Assembly (NCBI RefSeq): GCF_002846365.1
Contig: NZ_PJMW01000002.1
Coordinates: forward strand, 434,001 to 498,000
DNA from: Nocardia fluminea
GTDB lineage: Bacteria; Actinomycetota; Actinomycetes; Mycobacteriales; Mycobacteriaceae
Direction: 5' to 3'
DNA: 64,000 bases
Shown one piece after another: positions 1 through 9,550 of this stretch; the stretch's first letter is position 1; each line of letters opens with the position of its first letter. The position numbers were made by a program, and so were the translations under genes. The notes beneath the pieces are model-generated. The model did no database searches. It was given only the letters and a program-made list of their open reading frames with translations, and was not told the DNA's origin.

Positions 1-1087
<1,087 letters not shown>

Positions 1088-1124
1088 GGGGACTCCTCGG
1101 GGGTGGTGACTTGGCTCGGACGGT

Positions 1125-1538
1125 TCAGTAGGAATCGACGATGCGCACCGGTTCTTCGGTGACCTCGCCGTCGACGATGCGGTAGCTGCGCAGTTCGTGC
1201 TCCCGCGGGTCGCGCGTGGACACCAGCACATAGTGTGCGTCCGGTTCGGCGGCGTAGGAGATGTCGGTGCGGCTCGGATAGGCCTCGGTGGCGGTGTGCG
1301 AGTGGTAGATGACGACCGGTACTTCGTCGGCGTCGTCCATCGCGCGCCACACGCGCAGCTGTTCACCGGAATCGAACCGGTAGAAGGTGGGTGAGCGTTC
1401 GGCGTTGACCATCGCGACGAAGCGTTCCGGCCGGTCGCTGCCCTCGGGACCGGCGATGATGCCGCAGGCCTCGTCCGGGTGGTCGGCGCGCGCGTGCGCC
1501 ACCATCGCGTCAACGAGATCGGCCCTGATCACCAGCAC
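1125..1538 (-). CDS. mec: Mec, JAMM metalloprotease releasing cysteine from CysO
   Basis: Zinc-dependent JAB1/MPN+ (JAMM) peptidase of about 137 residues. It hydrolyses the CysO-cysteine isopeptide-like product to free cysteine and CysO. The metal motif is intact: an upstream glutamate in DEACGIIAGPEGSD, then HSHTATEAYPSRTDI (HxH-x7-S-x2-D). The GTG at 1538 (VLVIRADLV) is preferred over the ATG at 1592 because GGAAAGG lies 8 nt upstream and because the M. tuberculosis protein aligns from about there. cysO follows after 37 nt. A 247-nt gap (1539-1785) separates mec from the upstream peptidase gene; I see no gene in it. Confidence 0.92.
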   Translation of the reverse strand: MLVIRADLVDAMVAHARADHPDEACGIIAGPEGSDRPERFVAMVNAERSPTFYRFDSGEQLRVWRAMDDADEVPVVIYHSHTATEAYPSRTDISYAAEPDAHYVLVSTRDPREHELRSYRIVDGEVTEEPVRIVDSY

Positions 1539-1785
1539 TTGTCGGCCCTTTCCACATCCTGCATGCGTGCTGTCGAGCACCTTCCTCGACAACGACCCAC
1601 CCTATTCGGGTATTCCGCAGGGCACACACTCCGGTCCCGGCCGGGCCGTCACCGCAGGTCCGCGAGGCCGATGCGGGGACGTATCAGCGGGCGCTCCGGG
1701 CCGCGTGGCACGGCGATCACGGCGATCGCCAGTGTGTCCGGACGACGCCGACGGCGGACGAACGCAGCCGCCGCTCGGGACGCGA

Positions 1786-2844
1786 TCAGCGCGGAAACAG
1801 GTCGTGGTACGCGGGGATTCCGGCAATCGAGGTCGCGCTGAGCACCGCGTCGACGATGGCACGTTCGACAACCACGGCGGCGGCCGTACACAACTGATCG
1901 AGCAGGAGCAGGTCGGCGGGGAAAGCCGCGGGTAACGCGGTGGGCGCGACCTCTCTCGCCCCGGTCGACAGGGCGAAGAGCGTGTCACCGTCGAGCGGGG
2001 AGTGCACGGGCCGGATCGCGCGGGCGAGTCCGTCGTGCGCGGTCGCGGCCATTCGCCGGCAACCCGCCGGATCGAGGGCGGCATCCGTCGCCACCACACC
2101 GATCGTGGTGTTGAGGACCATGCTCTTGACGGGCAGCGCGACGAGCGCCGCGATCTCCTGCGGGGTCCCCGGCCGCAGCCCGAAGAAGTCGGGCCCGTCG
2201 GTGCCGGCGCCCCACGGCAACCCGGTGCGTGGATCCACCACGGAACCAACAGGATTCGCGACGATCACCGCACCGACAGTCACCCCGGCGCCGGGACCAT
2301 CCGCGAGAACCACACTCGCCGAACCGATCCCACCCTTGAGCGCACCCGCCCGCGCCCCGACACCGGCCCCCGCGGTCCCCCGGGCGAACTCGGTCGACGC
2401 CGCCTCGGCCGCGCGATATCCGAAATCGGCGTCGGGCCTGATGCCCCAGTCACCGACCGGCAGATCGAAGATCACCGCACCCGGCACGATCGGCACCACG
2501 CGACTCGCGTCAGCCGGGTCCATCGGAATTCCCTCGCCTTGTTCCTCCGACCAGCGCATCACCCCGTCTGCGGCGGCGAGGCCGTACGCGCTACCGCCGG
2601 TGAGGAGCACGGCGTTGAGTTGACGGACGGTGTTGGCGGGGTCGAGCAGGTCGGTTTCCCTGGTGCCCGGACCGCCGCCGCGGACGTCGACCGAGGCGGT
2701 CGCGCCGCCGGGGACCCGCACCACGGTGCAGCCCGTGGCCGCGCCGGTGCCGAGGGTGACCTCGGCGTCGACGGCCTGGCAATGACCTACTAGAACGCCC
2801 GCGACATCCGTGATCGAGTTGCGTGCTCCAGGGCTGCTGCGCAT
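1786..2844 (-). CDS. P1/DmpA family (S58) N-terminal nucleophile aminopeptidase-like protein
   Basis: 352 residues, homologous to Rv1333 by position and motifs. DmpA/BapA enzymes self-cleave to create an N-terminal Ser/Thr nucleophile and act as aminopeptidases or amidases. The segment VLNTTIGVVATDAAL (N245-T246) fits the autocleavage site with Thr as nucleophile. The N-terminal SITDVAGVLVGHCQ and the Gly-rich [18 protein letters not shown] motif are typical of the family. The ATG at 2844 starts MRSSPGARNSITDV; longer in-frame extensions run back into the aosR gene and are unlikely. The gene lies in the clpS-aosR-peptidase-mec-cysO-cysM direction. The natural substrate is unknown. Confidence 0.85.
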   Translation of the reverse strand: MRSSPGARNSITDVAGVLVGHCQAVDAEVTLGTGAATGCTVVRVPGGATASVDVRGGGPGTRETDLLDPANTVRQLNAVLLTGGSAYGLAAADGVMRWSEEQGEGIPMDPADASRVVPIVPGAVIFDLPVGDWGIRPDADFGYRAAEAASTEFARGTAGAGVGARAGALKGGIGSASVVLADGPGAGVTVGAVIVANPVGSVVDPRTGLPWGAGTDGPDFFGLRPGTPQEIAALVALPVKSMVLNTTIGVVATDAALDPAGCRRMAATAHDGLARAIRPVHSPLDGDTLFALSTGAREVAPTALPAAFPADLLLLDQLCTAAAVVVERAIVDAVLSATSIAGIPAYHDLFPR

Positions 2845-2885
2845 TGTCTCGTCCTCAGTCTGATCAGCGAATCCGGCCGACAGGG

Positions 2886-3455
2886 TCAGGGCGCCAGCGC
2901 CTGAAGCAGGGAATCCTGCATCCACGTCAGCCAGTGGTAGACGTCCAGGTGCGGGGCGCGCGGATCCTCCGGATCGAAATGGTCGGGCGTGTCGTCGTCG
3001 ATGTCGAGCAGCGTGCCCAGCGCGAGACGGACATCGGTGAGCGCGGCCAGCCACGCGTCGGCCTGCTCCGGCGTGAGCGCGATCTTGCCGCCCACTTCCG
3101 GGCAGCTGTCGAGGACAGTCCGTCCGGCGGCCAGTTTCGCGTCGATGATCTCCGGTTCGTGCAGGCTGCGCAGCGCGCTGTTGAGATCGGCGCGCTTGGC
3201 ATCGGGGGAACCGGGTTCGGCGCGGTGGAAATCGGGCAGCAGCCGCAGCAATTGCGGATCGTCGGGCGGGGTGGAGTTGCCGGTGCGCAGGCCGGTCAGC
3301 GCGGTGAGTTCGTCTTCGGGGGCGTCGGCGGCGCGGTCGCTGAGCAGTCCGGACACCGCGCCGATCAGAGAGCGAAGGACGGTGGCCTCGTGCTCGTCCA
3401 TTTCGGATCGAAGCTTGAGGCCACTCAGTGAGTTCTTCCTGCTCCACTTACGCAC
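2886..3455 (-). CDS. aosR: AosR-like DUF2017 regulator
   Basis: 189-residue DUF2017 protein at the position of Rv1332 (AosR). AosR is reported as an actinomycete oxidative-stress regulator that binds upstream of the mec-cysO-cysM genes and senses oxidants through a disulfide. The protein begins RKWSRKNSL and is mostly helical and acidic, with a conserved-looking end (VYHWLTWMQDSLLQAL). It holds only one cysteine (LDSCPEV), so an intramolecular disulfide is impossible in this homologue. The GTG at 3455 sits 7 nt after a TAACCT -10 hexamer, which suggests a leaderless start. It lies 22 nt after clpS, so it can also be read from the clpS promoter. Confidence 0.82.
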   Translation of the reverse strand: MRKWSRKNSLSGLKLRSEMDEHEATVLRSLIGAVSGLLSDRAADAPEDELTALTGLRTGNSTPPDDPQLLRLLPDFHRAEPGSPDAKRADLNSALRSLHEPEIIDAKLAAGRTVLDSCPEVGGKIALTPEQADAWLAALTDVRLALGTLLDIDDDTPDHFDPEDPRAPHLDVYHWLTWMQDSLLQALAP

Positions 3456-3462
3456 AGGGCCC

Positions 3463-3468
3463 AGGTTA
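3463..3468 (-). promoter_or_regulatory. -10 hexamer TAACCT before aosR (leaderless)
   Basis: TAACCT ends 7 nt before the GTG of aosR, placing the expected transcription start at or next to the start codon. It lies in the clpS-aosR gap, so aosR may have its own promoter inside the operon. Confidence 0.45.
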
Positions 3469-3477
3469 CTCAGGTCG

Positions 3478-3825
3478 TCAGTCGCGCTGCATGGTTGCCC
3501 AGAGGCCCGCGGCGTGTAGCCGGCGCACGTCCTGCTCCATCTTGTCGCGCGATCCGGAGGACACCACCGCCTTGCCCTCGTTGTGCACCTGCATCATCAA
3601 CTCGGTCGCCTTGGCTTTGCTGTAGCCGAACAGCTTCTGGAAGATGTAGGTGACGTAGTGCATGAGGTTCACCGGATCGTCCCAGACCACGGTGACCCAG
3701 GGCCGGTCCTCGGCCTCCAGGATCTCGGTGTATTCGGTGGTCTCCGGCGTCGCCTGCGGTGCCGACAGTGCGGCGTTCACAGCGTCGGTGACGGCGCCGG
3801 CCCGAACGTTATTGCACACGGCCAT
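3478..3825 (-). CDS. clpS: ClpS, N-end-rule adaptor of ClpCP
   Basis: 115 residues. ClpS binds N-degron substrates and delivers them to the Clp ATPase. The family core is clear: [20 protein letters not shown] followed by [24 protein letters not shown], which forms the hydrophobic N-degron pocket and the Clp-binding face. The ATG at 3825 (MAVCNN) is chosen because a TACCCT -10 hexamer ends 7 nt upstream; longer in-frame starts would run through that promoter and into pncB. Divergent from pncB across 61 bp. It heads the minus-strand cysteine cluster, as in M. tuberculosis. Confidence 0.92.
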   Translation of the reverse strand: MAVCNNVRAGAVTDAVNAALSAPQATPETTEYTEILEAEDRPWVTVVWDDPVNLMHYVTYIFQKLFGYSKAKATELMMQVHNEGKAVVSSGSRDKMEQDVRRLHAAGLWATMQRD

Positions 3826-3832
3826 GAAAACC

Positions 3833-3838
3833 AGGGTA
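3833..3838 (-). promoter_or_regulatory. -10 hexamer TACCCT before clpS (leaderless)
   Basis: TACCCT lies 7 nt from the clpS ATG. Its -35 zone (about 3856-3861) overlaps the -35 zone of the divergent pncB promoter, so the two promoters may compete or share a regulator. Confidence 0.5.
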
Positions 3839-3873
3839 CGACGAGGCCCGCAGGAAACAACACCCGCGGTGAC

Positions 3874-3879
3874 TAGAGT
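3874..3879 (+). promoter_or_regulatory. -10 hexamer TAGAGT before pncB (leaderless)
   Basis: TAGAGT ends 7 nt before the GTG at 3887, so the transcript probably begins at the start codon. No Shine-Dalgarno sequence is visible there, which agrees with leaderless translation. Confidence 0.55.
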
Positions 3880-3886
3880 TTCTGGT

Positions 3887-5200
3887 GTGCAGATCCGTGA
3901 CGAGTTCGCCAGCAGCGCGCTGCTGACCGACCAGTACGAGCTGACCATGCTGGCCGCGGCGCTGGCCGACGGTTCGGCCCATCGACAGTGCACCTTCGAG
4001 GTGTTCGCCCGGCGGTTGCCGCACGGGCGCCGCTACGGCGTCGTCGCCGGCACCGGCCGCCTGCTCGACGCGCTGGCCCGCTTCCACTTCGGTCCCGACG
4101 AGCTGGCCGTGGTCGCGAAATTCCTCGACCCCGCCACCGTCGACTGGTTGCGCGAATATCGCTTCACCGGCGATATCGACGGCTACGCCGAAGGCGAGCT
4201 GTACTTCCCCGGCTCGCCGATCCTGACCGTGCGCGGCAGTTTCGCCGAATGCGTGCTGCTCGAGACGCTGGCGCTGTCGATCTTCAATCACGACAGCGCG
4301 ATCGCCTCGTCGGCAGCCCGGATGGTGAGCGCGGCCGCGGGCAGGCGGATGATCGAAATGGGATCGCGGCGCACCCACGAGCTCGCCGCGCCGTCGAGTT
4401 CGCGCGCCGCCTACCTGGCCGGATTCGACGCGACCTCCAACCTCGAGGCCGTGCGCGGCTTCGGCGTGCCCGGTGCGGGCACCAGCGCCCACGCCTTCAC
4501 CCTGCTGCACAGCGGCGCCGACGGCGAACACGAGGCCGCGGCGTTCCGCAGCCAGATCGACGCGCTCGGCATCGGCACCACGCTGCTGGTCGACACCTTC
4601 GACATCACCAGGGGCGTCGCCACGGCCATCGAGGTGGCAGGCCCCGAACTGGGCGGTGTGCGCATCGACTCCGGCGACCTCGGCGTCCTCGCCAGGCAGG
4701 TCCGTGACCAGCTCGACGAGCTCGGCGCCACCGGCACGCGCATCGTGGTCTCCGGCGACCTGGACGAGTACGCGATCGCGGCGCTGCGTGCCGAACCGGT
4801 CGACGTGTACGGCGTCGGCACGTCGGTGGTCATCGGGTCCGGCGCCCCGACCGCGGGCATGGTCTACAAGCTGGTCGAGGTCGACGGCATTCCGGTCGCC
4901 AAACGGTCGAGCCACAAGCAGTCGCGCGGCGGGACCAAGAAGGCGGTGCGATTGGCCCGCGCCACCGGCACGATCGTCGAGGAGATCGTCTACCCCGAAG
5001 GCGGGGAAGCACCGGCTACCAATGGTTTTCAGGTGCGGGAGTTGCAGATTCCGCTGGTTCGCGACGGCAAGGTGGTCGACGGGGTCGCCACCCTGGCGCA
5101 AAGCCGGGAGCTGGTCGCGCGCGGATTGGTGAGCCTGCCGTGGGAAGGCCTGAAACTGTCCGCCGGCGAGCCCGCCGTGCCGACGACCTTCCTCGGTTGA
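3887..5200 (+). CDS. pncB: Nicotinate phosphoribosyltransferase PncB
   Basis: 437 residues. It converts nicotinate and PRPP to nicotinate mononucleotide in the Preiss-Handler NAD salvage route. Family motifs include [13 protein letters not shown] near the N-terminus, the GSRRTHE motif with the catalytic-region histidine, [29 protein letters not shown] (phosphate and ribose binding) and GVGTSVVIG. The start is the GTG at 3887 (VQIRDEF), set by the -10 hexamer and by the homologous N-terminus; an upstream ATG at 3662 would overlap clpS fully. pncA follows 76 nt downstream, so the two steps nicotinamide to nicotinate to NaMN lie side by side. Confidence 0.95.
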   Translation: MQIRDEFASSALLTDQYELTMLAAALADGSAHRQCTFEVFARRLPHGRRYGVVAGTGRLLDALARFHFGPDELAVVAKFLDPATVDWLREYRFTGDIDGYAEGELYFPGSPILTVRGSFAECVLLETLALSIFNHDSAIASSAARMVSAAAGRRMIEMGSRRTHELAAPSSSRAAYLAGFDATSNLEAVRGFGVPGAGTSAHAFTLLHSGADGEHEAAAFRSQIDALGIGTTLLVDTFDITRGVATAIEVAGPELGGVRIDSGDLGVLARQVRDQLDELGATGTRIVVSGDLDEYAIAALRAEPVDVYGVGTSVVIGSGAPTAGMVYKLVEVDGIPVAKRSSHKQSRGGTKKAVRLARATGTIVEEIVYPEGGEAPATNGFQVRELQIPLVRDGKVVDGVATLAQSRELVARGLVSLPWEGLKLSAGEPAVPTTFLG

Positions 5201-5276
5201 GCGCGCTGTTCGGGCGCGGTGGCCGTGGCGGCTTCCGCAGCGGAGAATGGTGCGCGTCGACACAGTGGAGGAAGAC

Positions 5277-5831
5277 ATGGCACGCGGCCTGATCATCGTG
5301 GATGTACAGAACGACTTCTGCGAAGGTGGCTCGCTCGCGGTAGCGGGTGGTGCGGCGGTGGCGGCCGCGATCACCGAGTTCGTCGCCGGTGAGCGGTACG
5401 ACGCGGTAGTAGCCACCCGCGACTGGCACATCGATCCCGGCGCCCACTTCTCCACCGAGCCCGACTACGTCGACTCGTGGCCACCTCACTGCCGGGTGGG
5501 CACCCCCGGCGCCGATTTCCACCCGGCTCTCGATACGTCCCCCATCCAGGAAACCTTCTCGAAGGGCGAATACACCGCCGCCTACTCCGGATTCGAAGGC
5601 GCGGCAGCGGACGGCACCTCCCTCACGGATTGGCTGCGAGCCCGCGGCGTCGACGCCGTCGACGTGGTCGGCATCGCCACCGACCACTGTGTCCGGGCCA
5701 CCGCCGTGGACGCCGCCGAGGCCGGATTCGACACCACCGTGCTGCTCGACCTCACCGCGGGCGTCGCCCCCGACACGACCGAATCCGCCCTGGCCACCCT
5801 CCGCGCTGCGGGCGTGCGCCTGCGCCCCTGA
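5277..5831 (+). CDS. pncA: Nicotinamidase/pyrazinamidase PncA
   Basis: 184 residues, very close in length and motifs to M. tuberculosis PncA. It deamidates nicotinamide to nicotinate and in that species activates pyrazinamide. The catalytic triad is visible as D9 (IIVDVQNDF), K96 (FSKGEYTA) and C138 (TDHCVRAT). The metal ligands are D49, H51, H57 and H71 (TRDWHIDPGAHF and WPPHC). The ATG at 5277 has GGAGGAAG just upstream. It lies directly after pncB; in M. tuberculosis the two genes are far apart (pncA is Rv2043c), so this pairing is a local rearrangement that fits a salvage operon. Confidence 0.96.
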   Translation: MARGLIIVDVQNDFCEGGSLAVAGGAAVAAAITEFVAGERYDAVVATRDWHIDPGAHFSTEPDYVDSWPPHCRVGTPGADFHPALDTSPIQETFSKGEYTAAYSGFEGAAADGTSLTDWLRARGVDAVDVVGIATDHCVRATAVDAAEAGFDTTVLLDLTAGVAPDTTESALATLRAAGVRLRP

Positions 5832-5842
5832 ATACTTGCCGC

Positions 5843-6379
5843 ATGGATTATCGATTCCCGGCGCACACCCGATCCGCCCTGACGAAGGCACTCGCCGAGA
5901 CCGACAGCATCCACGACGCCGCCGACACCGTCTTCTGGTCGAACCCGGCCACCGACGATCTCCAGCGCCTCGGCATCGGCGCGTTCGGCAAACTTCCCCC
6001 GGCGTTCTCGCATCTGTTGGCCCTGTCGAGCCTGCACACCAGCGTCCTCGATGCGGGATTCTCGGGCTATCTGAAGACCCGCCGCAGCGAACTCCCTTGG
6101 GCGACACGAGGTTTGCGCGCAGCAGGCATGCCCCAGCTGGCCGCCGCCGCCATCATCGCCGCCCGCGACGCCTCCCTCAGCTCCCCACACGACGACCTCG
6201 ACCGCTTCTGGGAAGACGAACACCGCACTCTCGCCACCCCCGACCAGATCCGCCGCCCCACCGGCGACCGCGCCGAGGACCCCGACGAAATCTACGACAT
6301 CAACGAACCCGAAGACTTCGAACAACGCGTCCTCGACTACGTCCGCGACCACATCGACGACTTCGTCCGCGAGTCCTGA
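5843..6379 (+). CDS. Hypothetical protein downstream of pncA
   Basis: 178 residues, not recognised with confidence. It begins MDYRFPAHTRSALTKALAE, has a central stretch of small helices (LAAAAIIAARDASL), and ends in a very acidic tail (EDPDEIYDINEPEDFEQRV). No signal peptide or membrane segment is seen. The overall look (a short soluble helical protein with FWSNPATDD and LPPAFSHLLALSSL) loosely recalls DMP19/DUF4375-type proteins, but this is weak. It begins 11 nt after pncA, so it is probably cotranscribed with it. Codon use matches its neighbours. Confidence 0.75.
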   Translation: MDYRFPAHTRSALTKALAETDSIHDAADTVFWSNPATDDLQRLGIGAFGKLPPAFSHLLALSSLHTSVLDAGFSGYLKTRRSELPWATRGLRAAGMPQLAAAAIIAARDASLSSPHDDLDRFWEDEHRTLATPDQIRRPTGDRAEDPDEIYDINEPEDFEQRVLDYVRDHIDDFVRES

Positions 6380-6433
6380 CCACATTCCCCGCCCCGAACC
6401 CCCGACCCCTAGGGAGGGGCCGCCGCGCAGCGG

Positions 6434-6547
6434 CGGGTTCGCGGCCGTCCCGTCGATCAGGTGCCGTTGCGTAGGCGACGAAGGAGCAAGCAACGGCACC
6501 TGATCGACGGGACCGGCGGGGCCGCGAACTCGAGCGCGCCAGCGCTC
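6434..6547. repeat. Hairpin cluster with a perfect 24-bp inverted repeat
   Basis: Arms 6447-6470 and 6490-6513 are perfect reverse complements over 24 bp with a 19-nt loop. The pairing can extend outward (6435-6446 with 6520-6530) around a small bulge. It is flanked by a 7-bp hairpin (ccgccgc/gcggcgg, about 6422-6438) and a 6-bp hairpin (6532-6537/6542-6547). No coding capacity, and no U-run that would make it a normal terminator. It lies between the hypothetical gene and dinG on the same strand, ending 26 nt before the dinG -10 site. It could be a REP/MITE-like repeat, a processing signal or a regulator binding site. Confidence 0.7.
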
Positions 6548-6572
6548 CAACAAACCTGTCCGACCCGACGGA

Positions 6573-6578
6573 TAAGCT
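6573..6578 (+). promoter_or_regulatory. -10 hexamer TAAGCT before dinG (leaderless)
   Basis: TAAGCT ends 6 nt before the GTG at 6585; no Shine-Dalgarno sequence is seen. I do not see a mycobacterial-type SOS box in the 200 bp upstream. Confidence 0.55.
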
Positions 6579-6584
6579 GCCAGC

Positions 6585-8630
6585 GTGCCCGAACTTCCTC
6601 CCGTCGCCGACCTGCTCGTCACCGCCGTGCATGCCCTCGGCGGCAAGGAACGCACCGGGCAGACCACCATGGCCACCGCCGTCGACCACGCGATCGACAC
6701 CAAGGAACACCTGGCAGTTCAGGCGGGCACCGGCACCGGCAAGTCGCTGGCCTATCTCGTTCCGAGCCTGCGGCACGCGGTCCGCACCGGTCGCACCGTG
6801 GTGGTCTCCACCGCGACGATCGCACTGCAACGCCAGCTCGTCGACCGCGATCTGCCGCGCCTGGCCGAGGCCCTGACCAAGCCCCTCGGCCGCGCGCCCC
6901 AGTTCGCGATCCTCAAGGGCCGCAACAACTATCTGTGCCTGAACAAGATCAACAGCGTCATCCCGGAAGACACCGGCGGTGAAGCCGAACTGTTCGACGC
7001 CTTCGCCATCTCCCGCCTCGGCCGCGAAGTCCAGCGCCTCAACGAATGGGCCTCCGACACCGAGACCGGCGACCGCGACGAACTCGCCCCCGGCGTCACC
7101 GACCGCGCGTGGCGCCAGGTCAGTGTGGGCTCGCGCGAATGTCTCGGCAAGTCGCGCTGCCAATTCGGCCAGGACTGCTTCGCCGAGAAGGCCCGTGCGG
7201 AATCGGCCCAGGCCGATGTGGTGGTGACCAACCACGCGCTACTGGCCATCGACGCCATCAGCGGCATCCAGATCCTGCCCGAACACGATGTGGTGGTGAT
7301 CGACGAGGCGCACGAACTGGTCGACCGCGTCACCGGCGTCGCCACCGCCGAACTGGCCGCCACCGCGATCAGCGCGGCCGCCCGCCGCTGCACCAAGCTG
7401 ATCGACGAACGCGAGGTCGACCGCTTGGAGGGCGCCGCGGAGGCCTTCCACCAGGCGCTGGAGGATCTGCCGCCCGGCCGCTGGGACCAGATGCCCGACG
7501 GCATCGCCCCGGTCCTCGCCCTGGTTCGCGACGCCGCCTGGAACGCGCGCACCGCCATCGCACCGCAGGGCACTGTCAAAACCCAGGACGACCCGGACAA
7601 CGCCGCCGCCCGCACCATGGCGGTGGCCGCCATCGACGACGTGCACGACGCCGCGGTCCGCGCGCTCACCGCGTTCGAGGAAGCCGACCCGGCCGCCCGT
7701 CGCGATGTCATCTGGTTGTCGGCCGACGAGATGCGCGGCGTCACGCGCCGCACCTTGCGGATGGCGCCGCTCTCGGTCGGTGGTCTTCTGCGCAGCAGGC
7801 TGTTCGGCACCGCGACGGTCGTGCTCACCTCGGCCACGTTGCAGATCGGCGGCTCGTTCGACGGGCTGGCGATCACGTGGGGCCTGCCGTCGCAGTCGGG
7901 CGGCAAGGTGGATCCGGCCATGGCCAACGGCGCCACCGCACCCGCCGATCTGGAATCGGTGCGCTGGAACGCCCTCGACGTGGGTTCACCGTTCGACCAC
8001 GCCAAGTCCGGCATCCTCTACGTGGCCAAACACCTGCCCGCTCCCGGCCGCGACGGCCTCTCACCGGCCTATCTCGACGAGATCGAACAGCTCATCACCG
8101 CCGCCGGTGGCCGCACGCTCGGCCTGTTCTCCTCGATGCGCGCCGCCAAGGCGGCCACCGAGGCGCTGCGCGAACGACTCGACACCCCGGTGCTGTGCCA
8201 GGGCGACGATTCGATGGGTGCGCTGGTCCGCAAGTTCGCCGGCGACCCGGCCACCTCGCTGTTCGGCACCCTCACCCTCTGGCAGGGGGTCGACGTCCCC
8301 GGCCCGTCGCTGAGTCTGGTCATCCTGGACCGCATTCCGTTCCCGCGCCCCGACGACCCACTGCTCACCGCGCGTCAGCGCGCGGTGGAGTCACGCGGCG
8401 GCAACGGTTTCATGACCGTGGCCGCCAATCACGCCGCGCTGCTGCTGGCCCAGGGCACCGGCAGGTTGCTGCGCAGCGTCGACGATCGCGGCGTGGTCGC
8501 GATCCTCGACTCCCGCCTGGCCACCGCCCGCTACGGCAGCTACCTGCGCGCTTCGTTGCCGCCGTACTGGGAGACCAGCGATCCCGAGGTCGTCGCCAAG
8601 GCGTTGCGCCGGCTCACCGACACCGCCTGA
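6585..8630 (+). CDS. dinG: DinG/XPD-like superfamily 2 DNA helicase
   Basis: 681 residues, the orthologue of Rv1329c by position. It is an ATP-dependent 5'-3' helicase of the iron-sulfur XPD/DinG family. Walker A is AGTGTGKS (residues 47-54) and the DEAH box is at 240-243 (VVVIDEAHEL). Four cysteines, C118, C186, C192 and C198 (YLCLNK, SRECLGKSRCQFGQDCF), fit a 4Fe-4S cluster. C-terminal helicase motifs include TLTLWQGVDVPG and QGTGRLLRS. The GTG at 6585 is fixed by the leaderless promoter. The gene runs opposite to glgP, with a 6-kb block inserted between them. Confidence 0.93.
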   Translation: MPELPPVADLLVTAVHALGGKERTGQTTMATAVDHAIDTKEHLAVQAGTGTGKSLAYLVPSLRHAVRTGRTVVVSTATIALQRQLVDRDLPRLAEALTKPLGRAPQFAILKGRNNYLCLNKINSVIPEDTGGEAELFDAFAISRLGREVQRLNEWASDTETGDRDELAPGVTDRAWRQVSVGSRECLGKSRCQFGQDCFAEKARAESAQADVVVTNHALLAIDAISGIQILPEHDVVVIDEAHELVDRVTGVATAELAATAISAAARRCTKLIDEREVDRLEGAAEAFHQALEDLPPGRWDQMPDGIAPVLALVRDAAWNARTAIAPQGTVKTQDDPDNAAARTMAVAAIDDVHDAAVRALTAFEEADPAARRDVIWLSADEMRGVTRRTLRMAPLSVGGLLRSRLFGTATVVLTSATLQIGGSFDGLAITWGLPSQSGGKVDPAMANGATAPADLESVRWNALDVGSPFDHAKSGILYVAKHLPAPGRDGLSPAYLDEIEQLITAAGGRTLGLFSSMRAAKAATEALRERLDTPVLCQGDDSMGALVRKFAGDPATSLFGTLTLWQGVDVPGPSLSLVILDRIPFPRPDDPLLTARQRAVESRGGNGFMTVAANHAALLLAQGTGRLLRSVDDRGVVAILDSRLATARYGSYLRASLPPYWETSDPEVVAKALRRLTDTA

Positions 8631-8719
8631 GCGCGGCGATACCCGCGTATCCGGGTCTTGCAAGCGAGGTGACCACACTCATGAATCCGCGAGCGTGCGA
8701 ACGCAAGTCGTGAGAACGT

Positions 8720-9430
8720 GTGGTGATGATGCACCACGCCGATGGCGAGGTACTCGGCGAATTTCTGGTCAGCGCACGATCTTTGGCCGAGTACCGCGCG
8801 ATGTTCCATCTCTCCGACGATGATCTGGCCGGGCGCCGTGTCCTCGATTGCCCCGGCGGCGCAGCGAGTTTCGCGGCCGAGGCGAGCGCGTTGGGCGCCG
8901 AGGTCACCGCGATCGATCCCATCTACGCCACCCCACCGACCGAGCTGGCCGCCCGCGCGACGCCCGAGACCGAACGCGCCGTGGCGTGGGCGCACTCCCA
9001 CGCCGACCGCTACCGCTGGGACTGGTACGGCTCCACCGCCGAACACGCCGCGATCCGCCGCGGCGCCGCCGCCCGCTTCGCCGACGACGTGCGCGCCGCG
9101 CCCCACCGCTACCTGGCCGGGTCCCTGCCCTCGCTCCCCTGCCCCGACGACGCGTTCGATCTGGCCCTGAGCTCGCACCTGCTGTTCAGCTACGCCGACC
9201 GGCTCGACGCCGACTTCCACCTGGCCGCGCTGCTCGAATTGGCGCGCGTGGCCACCGTCGAAACCCGCGTCTACCCGCTACTCGACTACACCGGCGCCCC
9301 CCTCGACGACCTCATCGACCACCTGCGGACCGAACTCCACGACAAAGGCATCGCCACCTCCCTGCAGAAGACCGGTTATGAGTTCCACCACGGCGCCGAC
9401 ACCATGCTGACGTTGCGTTCGGCGGCCTGA
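8720..9430 (+). CDS. SAM-dependent methyltransferase-like protein
   Basis: 236 residues. A class I methyltransferase-like fold is suggested by GRRVLDCPGGAASFAAEASALG (glycine loop, about residues 37-58), followed by VTAIDPIY with an acidic end of strand 2, and FDLALSSHLLFSYAD in the motif IV position. The C-terminal half (TRVYPLLDYTGAPLDDLIDHL) is seen in actinobacterial proteins usually left unnamed. Start GTG 8720, with further GTG/ATG codons at 8723, 8726 and 8729, so the exact start is uncertain. Substrate unknown. Divergence from the usual GxGxG loop (CPGGAAS) leaves open whether it is an active enzyme. Confidence 0.75.
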   Translation: MVMMHHADGEVLGEFLVSARSLAEYRAMFHLSDDDLAGRRVLDCPGGAASFAAEASALGAEVTAIDPIYATPPTELAARATPETERAVAWAHSHADRYRWDWYGSTAEHAAIRRGAAARFADDVRAAPHRYLAGSLPSLPCPDDAFDLALSSHLLFSYADRLDADFHLAALLELARVATVETRVYPLLDYTGAPLDDLIDHLRTELHDKGIATSLQKTGYEFHHGADTMLTLRSAA

Positions 9431-9550
9431 TGAGCGCGGGTGCGGCGGCGCCCACGCGCGCCGAGAACGGTTCGCCGCCAGCCGTACCCGCTTTCATGTC
9501 GTTTTCCTACCGAAGTCGGTCCGGAGCCGAGCGTCGCCGACCCGGCGCGG

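Noticed and set aside
2845..3447. Peptidase gene extended to 553 codons
   Set aside because: The extra 201 codons are the aosR gene read in another frame; the ATG at 2844 fits the family N-terminus.
3809..5455. A 548-codon open frame on the minus strand opposite pncB
   Set aside because: High-GC shadow frame. It has no recognisable domain and low-complexity composition, while pncB on the plus strand has full family motifs.
6380..6584. SOS (LexA) box before dinG
   Set aside because: No palindrome of the mycobacterial SOS type was found; the palindrome there has a different sequence and a 19-nt loop.
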